Assembly (NCBI GenBank): GCA_900542495.1
Contig: UQNW01000020.1
Coordinates: 1-63,515, forward strand
DNA: 63,515 nt
Source: an uncultured Roseburia sp.
GTDB taxonomy: Bacteria > Bacillota > Clostridia > Lachnospirales > Lachnospiraceae
Reading direction: 5' to 3'
A model generated the notes under the pieces. The model saw only the letters and a list, made by a program, of their open reading frames with translations. It made no database searches and was not told the DNA's origin. The translations under genes and the position numbers were made by a program. Below, in pieces: positions 14,517 to 22,306 of this stretch (within the stretch, counting starts at the first letter, position 1; every line of letters starts with the position of its first letter).

Positions 14517-14650
14517 CCGCCCCTGCGGACCGGACACCAGTCAACAACAGAGGCGGAAACGTGCTCCGTAGATACACGCCATAAGCAAGCATATTGTATC
14601 ATTCGGAGCAGCCAAACGCAAGCGGAACAAATGTTCCTTGCTGGCTGTTA
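14517..14650 (+). other. Structured leader or small RNA before the recombinase
   Basis: Three consecutive predicted hairpins without a coding frame: CCGCCCCTG/CAGAGGCGG (14517-14556), GCTCCG/CGGAGC (14563-14609) and a long one AGCC..GCAAG.GGAACA / TGTTCC.TTGC.GGCT ending about 14646 and followed by GTTATTTTTAT, an intrinsic-terminator form. Could be a regulatory leader attenuating the recombinase or an independent RNA. No clear promoter directly before it. Confidence 0.45.
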
Positions 14651-14694
14651 TTTTTATACCCATTTTTCATATATTTTTATGGGGGAGTGATACT

Positions 14695-16278
14695 ATGTAC
14701 GAATTAACTCAATCAATGGAATCCTTAAGTGTAGACGAAATTATTGTCTATCTGCGTAAATCCAGATCAGATAGTCCCGAAATGTCTGTCGAGGACGTTT
14801 TAAAAAAACATGAGGAAATGATTCAGGACTATGCCAATACTAACTTTGGCTCTCCTATCCCGGAAAAGAACATCTACCGTGAGGTGGTATCCGGTGAGAC
14901 AATCGACTCCAGACCACAGGTTAAGATCGTTCTGCAGAAAATAGAATCTCCACAGATAAAAGCTGTTCTCATCGTAGAGCCACAGCGTCTTTCCCGTGGC
15001 GATCTGGAGGATTGCGGCCGGCTTATTAATATCCTGCGCTACACAAATACCATTGTTCTTACTCTCACGCACTCATTTAACCTTCAGGAAGAATATGAAC
15101 GTAAATTTTTTGAGATGGAGATCACCAGAGGTAATGATTATCTGGAATACACTAAACGCATTCTGCGGCGTGGTCGGGAATCCTCTGCTGCCAAAGGACA
15201 TTATATCGGTTCTGTAGATCCTTACGGCTACCGCAAAATCGTGATTAAAAAAGATGGTGTCAACTGCCACACTCTTGAAATTGTCCCGGAGGAAGCCAAT
15301 GTGGTCAGGCTGATCCATGAGTTATACGCTTATACTCCGGGTGGTATCGGTTTTACAAATATCGCACATAAGCTTGACAGCATGAATCTGAAACCGAAAA
15401 AGGCAGCGCACTGGACACCTGCAATTATCAGTTCGATTCTCTGCAATCCTCTCTATCTCGGACTGATCCGGTGGGATACCAGAAAAGTTGTAAAATACAT
15501 CAACGACGGACGATTGGAAAAATCACGTCCGAGAAGTTCGGATGCGAAATATTATAAAGGGCTGCATGAACCGATCATCTCACAGGATTTATATGATGCA
15601 TGCATGGCAAGGCGCGGAACTAATCCAAGTCTCCGACGCAATAAAGAATTATGCAATCCATTTGCCGGTCTGCTCTACTGCGGTACCTGTGACCACGCTA
15701 TGTCTCTTAAGATATATAAGAACCCTAATTCCGTTTCCCAGATCATGCTATGCAACCATCAGTCATATTGCCACACAAAATCAGTGCTTTATTCTGCCTT
15801 TTTAGAGCGTTTTATCTCTTCTATGGAAAATACTATACATGACTTCGAATTAGCGCTCCTTGCCGACGATGGCAATGCACAGGCGGTAAATCAGAGTATC
15901 GTTGCAAACCTTGAAACACGTCTCAAAAAATTGCAGGAAAAAGATATGAGACAGAAAGATGCTTATGAGGATGGGATTTACTCAAAGGAAGAGTTTCTGG
16001 AAAGGAATATTAAAACCCAGCAGGAAATCGCTTCTACGATCACTGCTCTGACTGCTGCAAAAGAGACAAAAGAAAACTACGTTGATTATGGGGAAAAAAT
16101 CCGGCGTTTCCGCGACTGTATCAATGCCTTAAATGATCCGGAGCTGTCCGCCACGGAAAAGAACCAGTTTTTAAAATCCTGCGTTTCCAAAATCATATAT
16201 TATAATAATATGGAGTCAAAAGCAGGTGTCGGACGATACGTGGAGAATGTTTTTTCCTTAGAAATCCAATACATATAA
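14695..16278 (+). CDS. Large serine recombinase of element A, 527 aa
   Basis: Start at MYELTQSMES with GGGGGAG upstream. N-terminal resolvase domain with catalytic Ser23 in VYLRKSRSD, EPQRLSRGD loop, recombinase domain (WTPAIISSILCNPLYLG) and zinc ribbon (LLYCGTCDHAMS...MLCNHQSYCH), then a coiled coil (KLQEKDMRQKDAYEDGIYSK). Known for the family: unidirectional integration at attB and excision with a directionality factor. Stop codon at 16278 is 18 bases from cotJC-coding sequence, the normal int-att spacing. No directionality factor recognised in the visible part. Confidence 0.9.
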   Translation: MYELTQSMESLSVDEIIVYLRKSRSDSPEMSVEDVLKKHEEMIQDYANTNFGSPIPEKNIYREVVSGETIDSRPQVKIVLQKIESPQIKAVLIVEPQRLSRGDLEDCGRLINILRYTNTIVLTLTHSFNLQEEYERKFFEMEITRGNDYLEYTKRILRRGRESSAAKGHYIGSVDPYGYRKIVIKKDGVNCHTLEIVPEEANVVRLIHELYAYTPGGIGFTNIAHKLDSMNLKPKKAAHWTPAIISSILCNPLYLGLIRWDTRKVVKYINDGRLEKSRPRSSDAKYYKGLHEPIISQDLYDACMARRGTNPSLRRNKELCNPFAGLLYCGTCDHAMSLKIYKNPNSVSQIMLCNHQSYCHTKSVLYSAFLERFISSMENTIHDFELALLADDGNAQAVNQSIVANLETRLKKLQEKDMRQKDAYEDGIYSKEEFLERNIKTQQEIASTITALTAAKETKENYVDYGEKIRRFRDCINALNDPELSATEKNQFLKSCVSKIIYYNNMESKAGVGRYVENVFSLEIQYI

Positions 16279-16293
16279 CCATTTCCAACATCT

Positions 16294-16300
16294 ATGTACT
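16294..16300. other. Inferred attR junction of element A with cotJC
   Basis: From GTACTGATGAACTGGCGCAT onward the sequence codes for the conserved TDELAHLEMV of CotJC; the preceding codon, usually Gly, reads TGT, so the crossover lies at or just before GT (16296-16297). This is inferred by comparison with remembered CotJC sequences; the other junction is outside the window. Confidence 0.55.
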
Positions 16301-16518
16301 GATGAACTGGCGCATCTGGAAATGGTCGCAACCATCGTCCGCCAGCTCACCAAAGGCTTAAGTGCAGAAGAACTTGAAGCTGCCGGATTTGCACCTTATT
16401 ATGTCGACCATACCGGTGGTATCTGGCCACAGGCAGCGGGCGGTATTCCTTTTAACGCCTGCGAATTTCAGTCCAAAGGTGATGCCCTCACCGATCTTTT
16501 TGAAGATATGGCGGCAGA
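16296..16518 (+). pseudogene. cotJC: cotJC, middle fragment (between elements A and B)
   Basis: In one frame: TDELAHLEMVATIVRQLTKG, then AAGFAPYYVDHTGGIWPQAA and KGDALTDLFEDMAA. This is the middle third of CotJC, the spore-coat manganese catalase family (about 190-210 residues). It carries the E..H pair (ELAH) that forms the second and third di-manganese ligands. The N-terminal ~60-70 residues are not in the window, and the reading frame runs out into element B after EDMAA. Translation could not give an active enzyme unless both elements leave. Confidence 0.85.
16515..16518. other. attL core of ICE B (CAGA)
   Basis: CAGA shared with 39348-39351. The GA dinucleotide (16517-16518) matches the core used by TndX-type recombinases. 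Joining at GA restores cotJC in frame. Confidence 0.8.
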
Positions 16519-16570
16519 TGGTACGATTGTGTAAAGACAACATTGAGGTTTTAAAAGATAGTTCCCAATA

Positions 16571-16593
16571 ATCTGGCATACTAGCTGCCAGAT
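16571..16593. terminator. Hairpin after the ICE recombinase
   Basis: ATCTGGC (16571-16577) / GCCAGAT (16587-16593), nine bases past the recombinase stop on the minus strand, within a larger AGTTC.../...GAACT pairing. No strong U-run; it may terminate or protect the message, or be part of the att region. Confidence 0.4.
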
Positions 16594-16602
16594 ATGAGAA
16601 CT

Positions 16603-18171
16603 TTAGAAATTCCAATGTATCTCAATAGGTACTTCCTTAGTTACAGGGTCTTTCTTACCGACCAATACATAATCAATCAGCTTTTCAACCGTTTCCCTGT
16701 CTAAGTGTTCAAGATTTGTATATTGCTCGATTAACTGTCGTCTGTTATCGCCAATCAGCATTTTTCTTTCAATAACATCAAGCTGTTTCTGCGTATCAAT
16801 TACCAGTTTTTCGAGCCTTTCTTTTTGTGTTGAGAAATCTTTAGATAAATCCAAGTAATCAAGTTCGGAAAGAATACCCTTTACCTTATCTAAATATAGT
16901 TCACGGATTCCTTTTGTGTATTCCGCAATCTTTTTTTGATAAGCAGCAATCTCCGTTTCCAAAGCTTCTTTTTGACCTCGCAAGTCATTATTGAATTGCA
17001 CATTTTGTTCAAGCTCATCTTTATCCAGATATTCTGCGGATAACTTATTAAGTTCATCAATCACAGCTTTTTCCAATTTGTCTACTGAAATGAAAGAACC
17101 TATACAAGCGTCCTTTGCTACATGGCGGTTAGAACATTGTAAATAATGCTTACCACGATTCTTTGATGAACGCATTGTATAACCACAATTCATACAGCGA
17201 GCTTTTCTGGCAAATAAGCCGATTGTGCCAACTGTGAAAGGTTTTGCCTTTTGAGCTACCAATACTTGAACCCTATCCCATAATTCACGGTCAATAATCG
17301 GCTCATGTGTACCCTCAACTCTGTACCACTCGTCTTTTGGTCTGGGTTTGTTTTGCTTTGTCTTATAAGAAACGCTGCCATATTTCCCTTGAACCATATT
17401 CCCGATATAGATTTCATTCACCAACATATCTGATATGGCAAAATATTTCCATAGGGTACTGTTTTTCGTTTTAGGCTGCTTGTAACGCAAACCATGAAGT
17501 CGTTTGTATTCCGTAGGGTTTGGTATTCCTCTGTCATTCAGCATACGGGCAATGGCGGTCTTTCCATATCCCTGTGAAAACAGTGTAAAAACTTCTCTGA
17601 CAACTTCCGCGGCTTCTTCATCAATAATCAAATGCCCTTTTACGTCAGGGTCTTTTTTGTAACCATACAGGGCAAAAGCACCGATATGGTGTCCGTTCTT
17701 TCTTCTGTCAGTGAGAACGCTTTTAATGTTTTCTGACATATCCTCTAAGTACCACTCATTCACCAGACCATTTATCTGTCTTGATTTCTTATTTCCTTTA
17801 TTAGCGGTATCTGCATTATCAACAATGCTGATGAAACGAATACCCCAAATAGGGAAAAGACCGTGGATATATTTTTCCACTAATTCTAGTTCTCTGGTAA
17901 ATCTGGATTGTGTCTTACAAAGGACAATATCAAATTTACGATTCTTTGCGTCCTCCAACAACCTGTTAAATTCTGGTCGTCGTCTGTCAGAACCAGTGTA
18001 ATCATCATCACTGTATATGTTGTAGACTTCCCAACCATGCTCTAATGAGTATTGAAGTAACATTGACTTTTGATTCTGAATACTGTTACTGTCGTCTGTT
18101 TCTGATTGTTTGTTTCTATCTTCCTCTGATAAGCGGCAATAAATAGCAACTCTTGATTTTGATTCTATCAT
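16603..18171 (-). CDS. TndX-like large serine recombinase, 522 aa
   Basis: MIESKSRVAIYCRLSEEDRN: catalytic Ser15 in the CRLS motif; then QSRFTRELELVEKYIHGLFP, recombinase domain, zinc ribbon CMNCGYTMRSSKNRG...LQCSNRHVAKDAC and a long coiled coil. Length agrees with TndX of Tn5397 (533 aa). Known: TndX integrates and excises with a GA core and needs no tyrosine integrase or Xis. It lies at the ICE end, 86 bases from the attL core. GAAGGAGAACGAAGC precedes ATG. Confidence 0.9.
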   Translation of the reverse strand: MIESKSRVAIYCRLSEEDRNKQSETDDSNSIQNQKSMLLQYSLEHGWEVYNIYSDDDYTGSDRRRPEFNRLLEDAKNRKFDIVLCKTQSRFTRELELVEKYIHGLFPIWGIRFISIVDNADTANKGNKKSRQINGLVNEWYLEDMSENIKSVLTDRRKNGHHIGAFALYGYKKDPDVKGHLIIDEEAAEVVREVFTLFSQGYGKTAIARMLNDRGIPNPTEYKRLHGLRYKQPKTKNSTLWKYFAISDMLVNEIYIGNMVQGKYGSVSYKTKQNKPRPKDEWYRVEGTHEPIIDRELWDRVQVLVAQKAKPFTVGTIGLFARKARCMNCGYTMRSSKNRGKHYLQCSNRHVAKDACIGSFISVDKLEKAVIDELNKLSAEYLDKDELEQNVQFNNDLRGQKEALETEIAAYQKKIAEYTKGIRELYLDKVKGILSELDYLDLSKDFSTQKERLEKLVIDTQKQLDVIERKMLIGDNRRQLIEQYTNLEHLDRETVEKLIDYVLVGKKDPVTKEVPIEIHWNF

Positions 18172-18252
18172 GCTTCGTTCTCCTTTTAGAGAAGACGAAA
18201 CAAACTATCTCTACATAATGTTATTATAACATCTCGTAGGATAGTTTGTCTA

Positions 18253-18396
18253 TCATCTGGCAGGAGTTGCCTTTCCTTTATTTTTTTCATATTGATTTAT
18301 CAACTCTATCCATTTTAGAGTAAATGCTTTTGTAAACGCCGCTCTATCACAATTTTTAAAAACATTCTTGCAAACTACCTTTGCGTCATTTGCCAT
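18253..18396 (-). CDS. Small conserved-type ICE protein, 47 aa
   Basis: MANDAKVVCKNVFKNCDRAA then FTKAFTLKWIELINQYEKNK. GTGAGGTGG upstream of ATG. It sits directly before the recombinase, where Tn916 has xis, so a role in excision is possible but not shown; the helix FTLKWIELINQ is amphipathic. Not found by length-limited ORF calls. Confidence 0.55.
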   Translation of the reverse strand: MANDAKVVCKNVFKNCDRAAFTKAFTLKWIELINQYEKNKGKATPAR

Positions 18397-18777
18397 TGAA
18401 CCACCTCACTACAATATATTTACAAAGTATGCAAAAATGCTTGTACATTATGAAAGAATTTGTCTATAAATAAGAAGTAATCAGATGGCTTTGGAAAGCT
18501 CCACTGGAATTTCACCATTCCCATTCTGATGGGTGAACCGTGTCATACGGGTGTATCATTATTCTGATATACAGGTCATGGCAGCAACTTTTCCAACAGT
18601 CGCTTACGGATCACTGGCATGGTCGCTCGCTTCTTTATTCCTCCTTTCGTGGGTCATGGCGTTCCAGTCCGTCGGCTCACCGTATATCAAACGTATCTGA
18701 TTACTTTATTCATTTTTCAAAGAACACTTGTAAAACGGAGCTGGAATGAGGTGATAGAACACTCCGTATATATTCGC
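18397..18777. other. Non-coding ICE region between small protein and Orf8-like gene
   Basis: No convincing gene over 40 codons. On the minus strand a ribosome site AAAGGAGG is followed by tiny frames (14-17 codons). The region ACTCATTCCAGCTCCGTTTT and the CATGACCCACGAAAGGAGG segment look like conserved Tn916-family sequence from the int end. Nothing else seen. Confidence 0.4.
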
Positions 18778-19017
18778 TTATTTCACTCTGACTTCAAAAC
18801 CTAGAATTGCTTTAATAAGAGCAGCTCTGATTCTGCCTTTCAGTTCCATGTCGACCACAATATACATATTTCCGTGTTCATCATAGAACGGGCGTAAACT
18901 TGCTTTTGATATGTAAGCGTCATAGTGATTTAATATTTTCTCTATTGCCACTTCGTCGCCATCAGCAGCTAAACTGATTGTGGAGAATAGAGGACACTTT
19001 TTTGTAGACTTCATCAT
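18778..19017 (-). CDS. Tn916 Orf8-like helix-turn-helix protein, 79 aa
   Basis: Start MMKSTKKCPLFSTISLAADG with GAGGAGG upstream. IAADGDEVAIEKILNHYDAY and LRPFYDEHGNMYIVVDMELK are the family signature of conjugative-transposon helix-turn-helix Orf8, normally next to the sigma-like Orf7. Role in Tn916 regulation is inferred from position; overlap of its ribosome site with the end of Orf7 suggests coupling. Confidence 0.8.
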   Translation of the reverse strand: MMKSTKKCPLFSTISLAADGDEVAIEKILNHYDAYISKASLRPFYDEHGNMYIVVDMELKGRIRAALIKAILGFEVRVK

Positions 19018-19018
19018 G

Positions 19019-19438
19019 TTATAATTCCTCCTCATACATATCTCTAATGAGCTTTAGTGAACACATTCTGTTTCTATAAACAGAGTTTCTGGAAATATCC
19101 AAAATCTCTGCGATTTCTGCGTCTGGTAATTCCAGAAAATAGAACATCAACACAACATTGCGTCGTCTTTCACTTAATTTTTTGATTGCTTCACATAATT
19201 TCTCATCATAGACACGAACTTCTGTACCAAACACATCAAAGGAAGTAAATTCAATCGGGTATTCGTCCGATACACCCAACTGGTTTAATTCCAGCTCTGG
19301 TATTTCACAGAAAGATATTTCATGCTTTGCACGTCTGGCAAGTTCTTTGTTGTAGTTCTTTACAGTTCTGCCAATCACCTTACGAGCCAGACAGTCAAAT
19401 TGAAGTCTTATAGCGTTCTCAAATGAAGAAGGTTTCAT
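19019..19438 (-). CDS. Tn916 Orf7-like sigma factor, 139 aa
   Basis: Start MKPSSFENAIRLQFDCLARK chosen for the GAAAGGAGG upstream; 139 residues equals Tn916 Orf7. The C-terminus RRRNVVLMFYFLELPDAEIA then EILDISRNSVYRNRMCSLKL is a sigma-70 region 4 helix-turn-helix. In Tn916, Orf7 and Orf8 promote transcription of recombination and transfer genes when transcription reads through from the cargo gene. Confidence 0.85.
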   Translation of the reverse strand: MKPSSFENAIRLQFDCLARKVIGRTVKNYNKELARRAKHEISFCEIPELELNQLGVSDEYPIEFTSFDVFGTEVRVYDEKLCEAIKKLSERRRNVVLMFYFLELPDAEIAEILDISRNSVYRNRMCSLKLIRDMYEEEL

Positions 19439-20009
19439 AATCTCACCTCCTTTCAAGTTGAAGTTGCTAAAGCGAAAAGGCTTTTTACCTCTTTCCGCAC
19501 TAACACTCAACACGGAGGGGCGATTTGTAACCCGAATCAGAAAAAAATCAAAAAATTTTTTAAAGTAGCAAAAAAGCACAAGGGCATATAAGAAATGCTG
19601 TTCTTGTGCTTTTAAAATTGTTCCTGTTATGTAACGTGAAAAACCATATTCAAGGGTATATTGTGCCGCTGTGAAAGCTAGGATTTTTTTGACAATAACG
19701 GATATATTGAAGATTGTCGATTATACAGGTCTTTCAATGCGGCTACCTCCCAAAGCCGCTAACCCAAAACCATTATGTTGTTTTTCTATTGATGGGAAAA
19801 GAAAAAGGCGGCTTTTCAACCGCCATCTGGAAAAAGGTATTTTGTGACACGCAAAAACGGTACTGTTGATAGCGGTTTTTTTTATTTGCCGCTATGCAGC
19901 ACTTTTTAATTGATTTACGCATAATAGGAACTGATAAACCTTACTATACGTTTTTCTATACCTGTTAGAAAATCAACAGGAACAGTAAAATGTAGTGAGG
20001 TGATTAAAT
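19439..20009. other. 571-base regulatory gap upstream of Orf7 and Orf9
   Basis: Holds a bidirectional terminator AAAAGCACAAG/CTTGTGCTTTT (19572-19613), a GGCGG/CCGCC hairpin near 19809-19826 and a U-rich stretch (GATAGCGG then eight T, about 19870). No supportable coding frame (Orf10 of Tn916 not recognised). Likely contains the promoters of the Orf7 and Orf9 messages, which diverge. Confidence 0.5.
19572..19613. terminator. Terminator upstream of Orf7
   Basis: Perfect 11-base stem AAAAGCACAAG (19572-19582) / CTTGTGCTTTT (19603-19613), T/A-rich on both sides. On the minus strand it would stop transcription coming from the cargo gene before Orf7, consistent with the Tn916 read-through model. 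Confidence 0.7.
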
Positions 20010-20363
20010 ATGCGTAAAAAAGAAGATAAGTATGATTTCAGAGCCTTTGGTCTTGCCATCAAAGAAGCTCGTAAAAAACAAGGTCTTACTCGTGAACAGG
20101 TGGGAGCTATGATTGAAATTGACCCACGCTATTTGACAAATATTGAAAACAAAGGGCAGCACCCAAGTTTACAGGTGTTCTATGACCTTGTATCATTACT
20201 TAATATTTCCGTTGATGAATTTTTCCTGCCTGCGTCTGATCTGGATAAAAGCACCAGAAGACGACAGTTGGAAAAACAACTTGACAACCTTTCCGATAAG
20301 GATTTAATTATCATGGAAAGTGTCGCTGACGGAATTATCAAGTCTAAAAAAATAAAAAAATAA
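20010..20363 (+). CDS. Tn916 Orf9-like XRE repressor, 117 aa
   Basis: MRKKEDKYDFRAFGLAIKEA then RKKQGLTREQVGAMIEIDPR and YLTNIENKGQHPSLQVFYDL. Size and sequence order match Orf9, the putative repressor of the Orf7/Orf8 transcript. GTGAGGTG precedes ATG. Only gene of the ICE regulatory block on the plus strand; ends 17 bases from the convergent ABC-F gene. Confidence 0.85.
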   Translation: MRKKEDKYDFRAFGLAIKEARKKQGLTREQVGAMIEIDPRYLTNIENKGQHPSLQVFYDLVSLLNISVDEFFLPASDLDKSTRRRQLEKQLDNLSDKDLIIMESVADGIIKSKKIKK

Positions 20364-20380
20364 TTTTACATTTATCAGAG

Positions 20381-21925
20381 TTATTTTTTCTTAATGATAT
20401 TTTCAATGTTAATTATTTTTTGTGCTATCTCTTTATAAAAAGCAGGTTCGTGAGAAACAAGCAAAACTGTGCCTTTAAATTCCTTTAATGCAATTCTTAA
20501 AGCTTGTTTTGCTTGAATGTCCAAATGGTTTGTTGGCTCGTCCATGATAATAAAATTACAAGGAGTAAGAGTTAATAGGCATATTTTTACTTTTGCTTGT
20601 TCTCCACCGCTTAATGTGCCAATACTCTGCATTGCGTGTTCTCCTATGATTCCGCAACATGCCAGGTTTTTTCTTACTTCCTTTATCGTAAGGGACGGAT
20701 AACAATCAGACACTATCTGTATTGGAGTTTCCTTTTCATTTTCCCAATATAAATCCTGTTCAAAATATCGTAACTTCACTTGCTCGGAAAAAGAAAATGA
20801 ACCATTTAGAACATCTAATTTTCCGACCAATGTCTTTAATAATGTCGATTTTCCAATACCGTTAAAACCAGTTATTACAACTTTCTGTCCACCATTAATA
20901 GCAAAATCAATGTCAGATAAAACAGGATAATGATAACCAACAGATAAATGCTTAACGCTTAAATGTTCTGTATTTGTCAAAGGCATTTCACGAAAATGAA
21001 AAAATGGCACAACTTCTTTTTGTTCAATAGCCTCCATCTTATCCATTCTGTCTAGTTGCTTTTGTCTGCCCCTTGCCATTTTTGATTTTCTTCCTGCTAT
21101 ATTTTTACGGATAAATTCTTCCGTTTTCTTGATTTCCTTTTGCTGTGCGGAATATTGACGTATATAATTCTCTCGCAGAGCAGTTTTCTTTTTCAAAAAT
21201 TCCGAATAAGTGCCATAATATTTTCCGATTTTGTAGTTATCTATATCACAAATTCGATTTGAAATTTTTTCTAAAAAACTATAATCATGCGAAACAACCA
21301 TAAAGGCATTACTTAAACCGCAGAGATATTCCGACAGCCAATCAATATGTTCTTTATCCAAAAAATTGGTTGGTTCATCAAGCAATAATACGTCTGGCTT
21401 TTCAAGCAATAGTTTTGCTAATATTACCTTTGCACGTTGACCGCCACTCATTTGTGCAATAGGTCTATCTAAACCGATTGCTGATAATCCCAAACCAGTT
21501 GCGACCTGCTCTATTTTCGTATCAATCAAATAAAAATCCTGTCGTTCTAATTCTTCTTGATACTTTGCTGCTATGTCTAAGTTTTGAAAATCACCATCAT
21601 GTATATTCTCATATAAACAGTTCATTTTTTCTTCCAATTCATATAGATGTGAAAAAGCAGTTTTCAAAAATCTTTTCATATCAAGCTGCATATCAATTTC
21701 AGCGTATTGGTCTAAATAGCCGATACTTGTTTTAGGCTGCCATATAATACGCCCTTCATCGGGGAGAAGTTGCCCCGTACAAAGTTTAATCAGCGTACTT
21801 TTTCCCGTTCCATTCTGCCCGACAATTCCAATATGTTCTCCTTTGTTTAATGAAAAATCTGCATTTTTATATAAAACATTTTCACTAAACGAATGTGATA
21901 AATTTGTAATCTCTAATAAACTCAT
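20381..21925 (-). CDS. ABC-F ribosomal protection-type protein, 514 aa
   Basis: Two ABC domains without membrane segments: Walker A GQNGTGKST (36-44), signature MSGGQRAK, Walker B LLLDEPTNFLD; second Walker A GFNGIGKST (353-361), LSGGEQAKVK, IIMDEPTNHLD. The inter-domain linker (about 242-305: IAGRKSKMARGRQKQLDRMD) is the part that enters the ribosome in antibiotic-resistance ABC-Fs (Vga, Lsa, Sal, Msr). It occupies the tet(M) slot of the ICE and has an attenuated leader, so an antibiotic-resistance role (lincosamide, pleuromutilin, streptogramin or macrolide) is likely; subfamily not assigned. Confidence 0.85.
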   Translation of the reverse strand: MSLLEITNLSHSFSENVLYKNADFSLNKGEHIGIVGQNGTGKSTLIKLCTGQLLPDEGRIIWQPKTSIGYLDQYAEIDMQLDMKRFLKTAFSHLYELEEKMNCLYENIHDGDFQNLDIAAKYQEELERQDFYLIDTKIEQVATGLGLSAIGLDRPIAQMSGGQRAKVILAKLLLEKPDVLLLDEPTNFLDKEHIDWLSEYLCGLSNAFMVVSHDYSFLEKISNRICDIDNYKIGKYYGTYSEFLKKKTALRENYIRQYSAQQKEIKKTEEFIRKNIAGRKSKMARGRQKQLDRMDKMEAIEQKEVVPFFHFREMPLTNTEHLSVKHLSVGYHYPVLSDIDFAINGGQKVVITGFNGIGKSTLLKTLVGKLDVLNGSFSFSEQVKLRYFEQDLYWENEKETPIQIVSDCYPSLTIKEVRKNLACCGIIGEHAMQSIGTLSGGEQAKVKICLLTLTPCNFIIMDEPTNHLDIQAKQALRIALKEFKGTVLLVSHEPAFYKEIAQKIINIENIIKKK

Positions 21926-21957
21926 GTTTCATGTTCCTTTCTCTGTTTTTGAGCATA

Positions 21958-21997
21958 AAAAATAGGAGGCAAAATACACAAAGTGCAATAGCCTCCT
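21958..21997 (-). terminator. Attenuator hairpin 2 before the ABC-F gene
   Basis: On the minus strand AGGAGGC (21997-21991) / GCCTCCT (21970-21964) followed by ATTTTTTATG. Perfect 7-base GC-rich stem with six T, lying 33 bases before the ABC-F ribosome site. Confidence 0.75.
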
Positions 21998-22019
21998 GTT
22001 AAAATTATGAATGTATAAC

Positions 22020-22051
22020 AAAAGACTATAGACAAAACATTGCCTATAGCC
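22020..22051 (-). terminator. Attenuator hairpin 1 before the ABC-F gene
   Basis: On the minus strand GGCTATAGGC (22051-22042) pairs with GTCTATAGTC (22033-22024) in RNA using two G-U pairs, and TTTTGTTAT follows. A second hairpin TCTGTACAAT/ATTGTACAGA lies upstream inside the leader peptide and could be the alternative structure. Confidence 0.65.
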
Positions 22052-22143
22052 TTAATTTTTTTACGTTTTATAACATACGGAAAAGAGACAATAAAAGTAT
22101 ATCACTCTATTGCCACATTCCCGATGAAATCTTACGCATTTCT

Positions 22144-22233
22144 TTATATGCTATACTCTGTACAATGTTTCATCGGATTTAATTGTACAGAGATAAGTTT
22201 CTTTTTGGGTTGATTTGTTATATAGTAATTCAT
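22144..22233 (-). CDS. Leader peptide of the ABC-F gene, 29 aa
   Basis: MNYYITNQPKKKLISVQLNP then MKHCTEYSI; AAAGGAG eight bases before ATG. Its coding sequence contains the inverted repeat TCTGTACAAT / ATTGTACAGA, so a ribosome stalled by antibiotic would change the fold of the leader RNA and let transcription pass the two terminators. This equals the position of the orf12 leader of Tn916. It is well placed, but stalling is inferred. Confidence 0.7.
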   Translation of the reverse strand: MNYYITNQPKKKLISVQLNPMKHCTEYSI

Positions 22234-22306
22234 AATTTTTCTCCTTTATAAAACAAAGAAATTTTAACACATTCATTTTAATGTGTCAATCTATCGGATT
22301 ATCTTT

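Larger units (their letters stand above)
1..16296. mobile_element. Phage/IME-like element A, right-hand part (left end outside window)
   Basis: A continuous block of small, tightly packed genes: HNH proteins, PcfJ-like, RNase H-like, HUH Rep, CI/Cro switch, type I toxin and a large serine recombinase. The recombinase stop is only 18 bases from the point where sequence coding for the middle of cotJC begins, so this is the integrase-proximal end. No capsid, terminase or tail genes are in the visible part, so it may be a phage seen only in part, a satellite, or a non-phage integrative element with rolling-circle replication. The other end, and the N-terminus of cotJC, are expected to the left of the window. 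Confidence 0.75.

Noticed and set aside
16322..16534. Independent 70-aa gene starting at MVATIVRQLTKG
   Set aside because: The sequence upstream of this ATG (TDELAHLE) is also CotJC; the ATG is an internal codon of the interrupted gene and the last residues are read from ICE DNA.
22018..22260. tet(M) attenuator remnant, implying a lost tetracycline gene
   Set aside because: The leader peptide and hairpins are properly spaced to the ABC-F gene, and no tet(M) fragment is seen; more likely belongs to the ABC-F gene itself.
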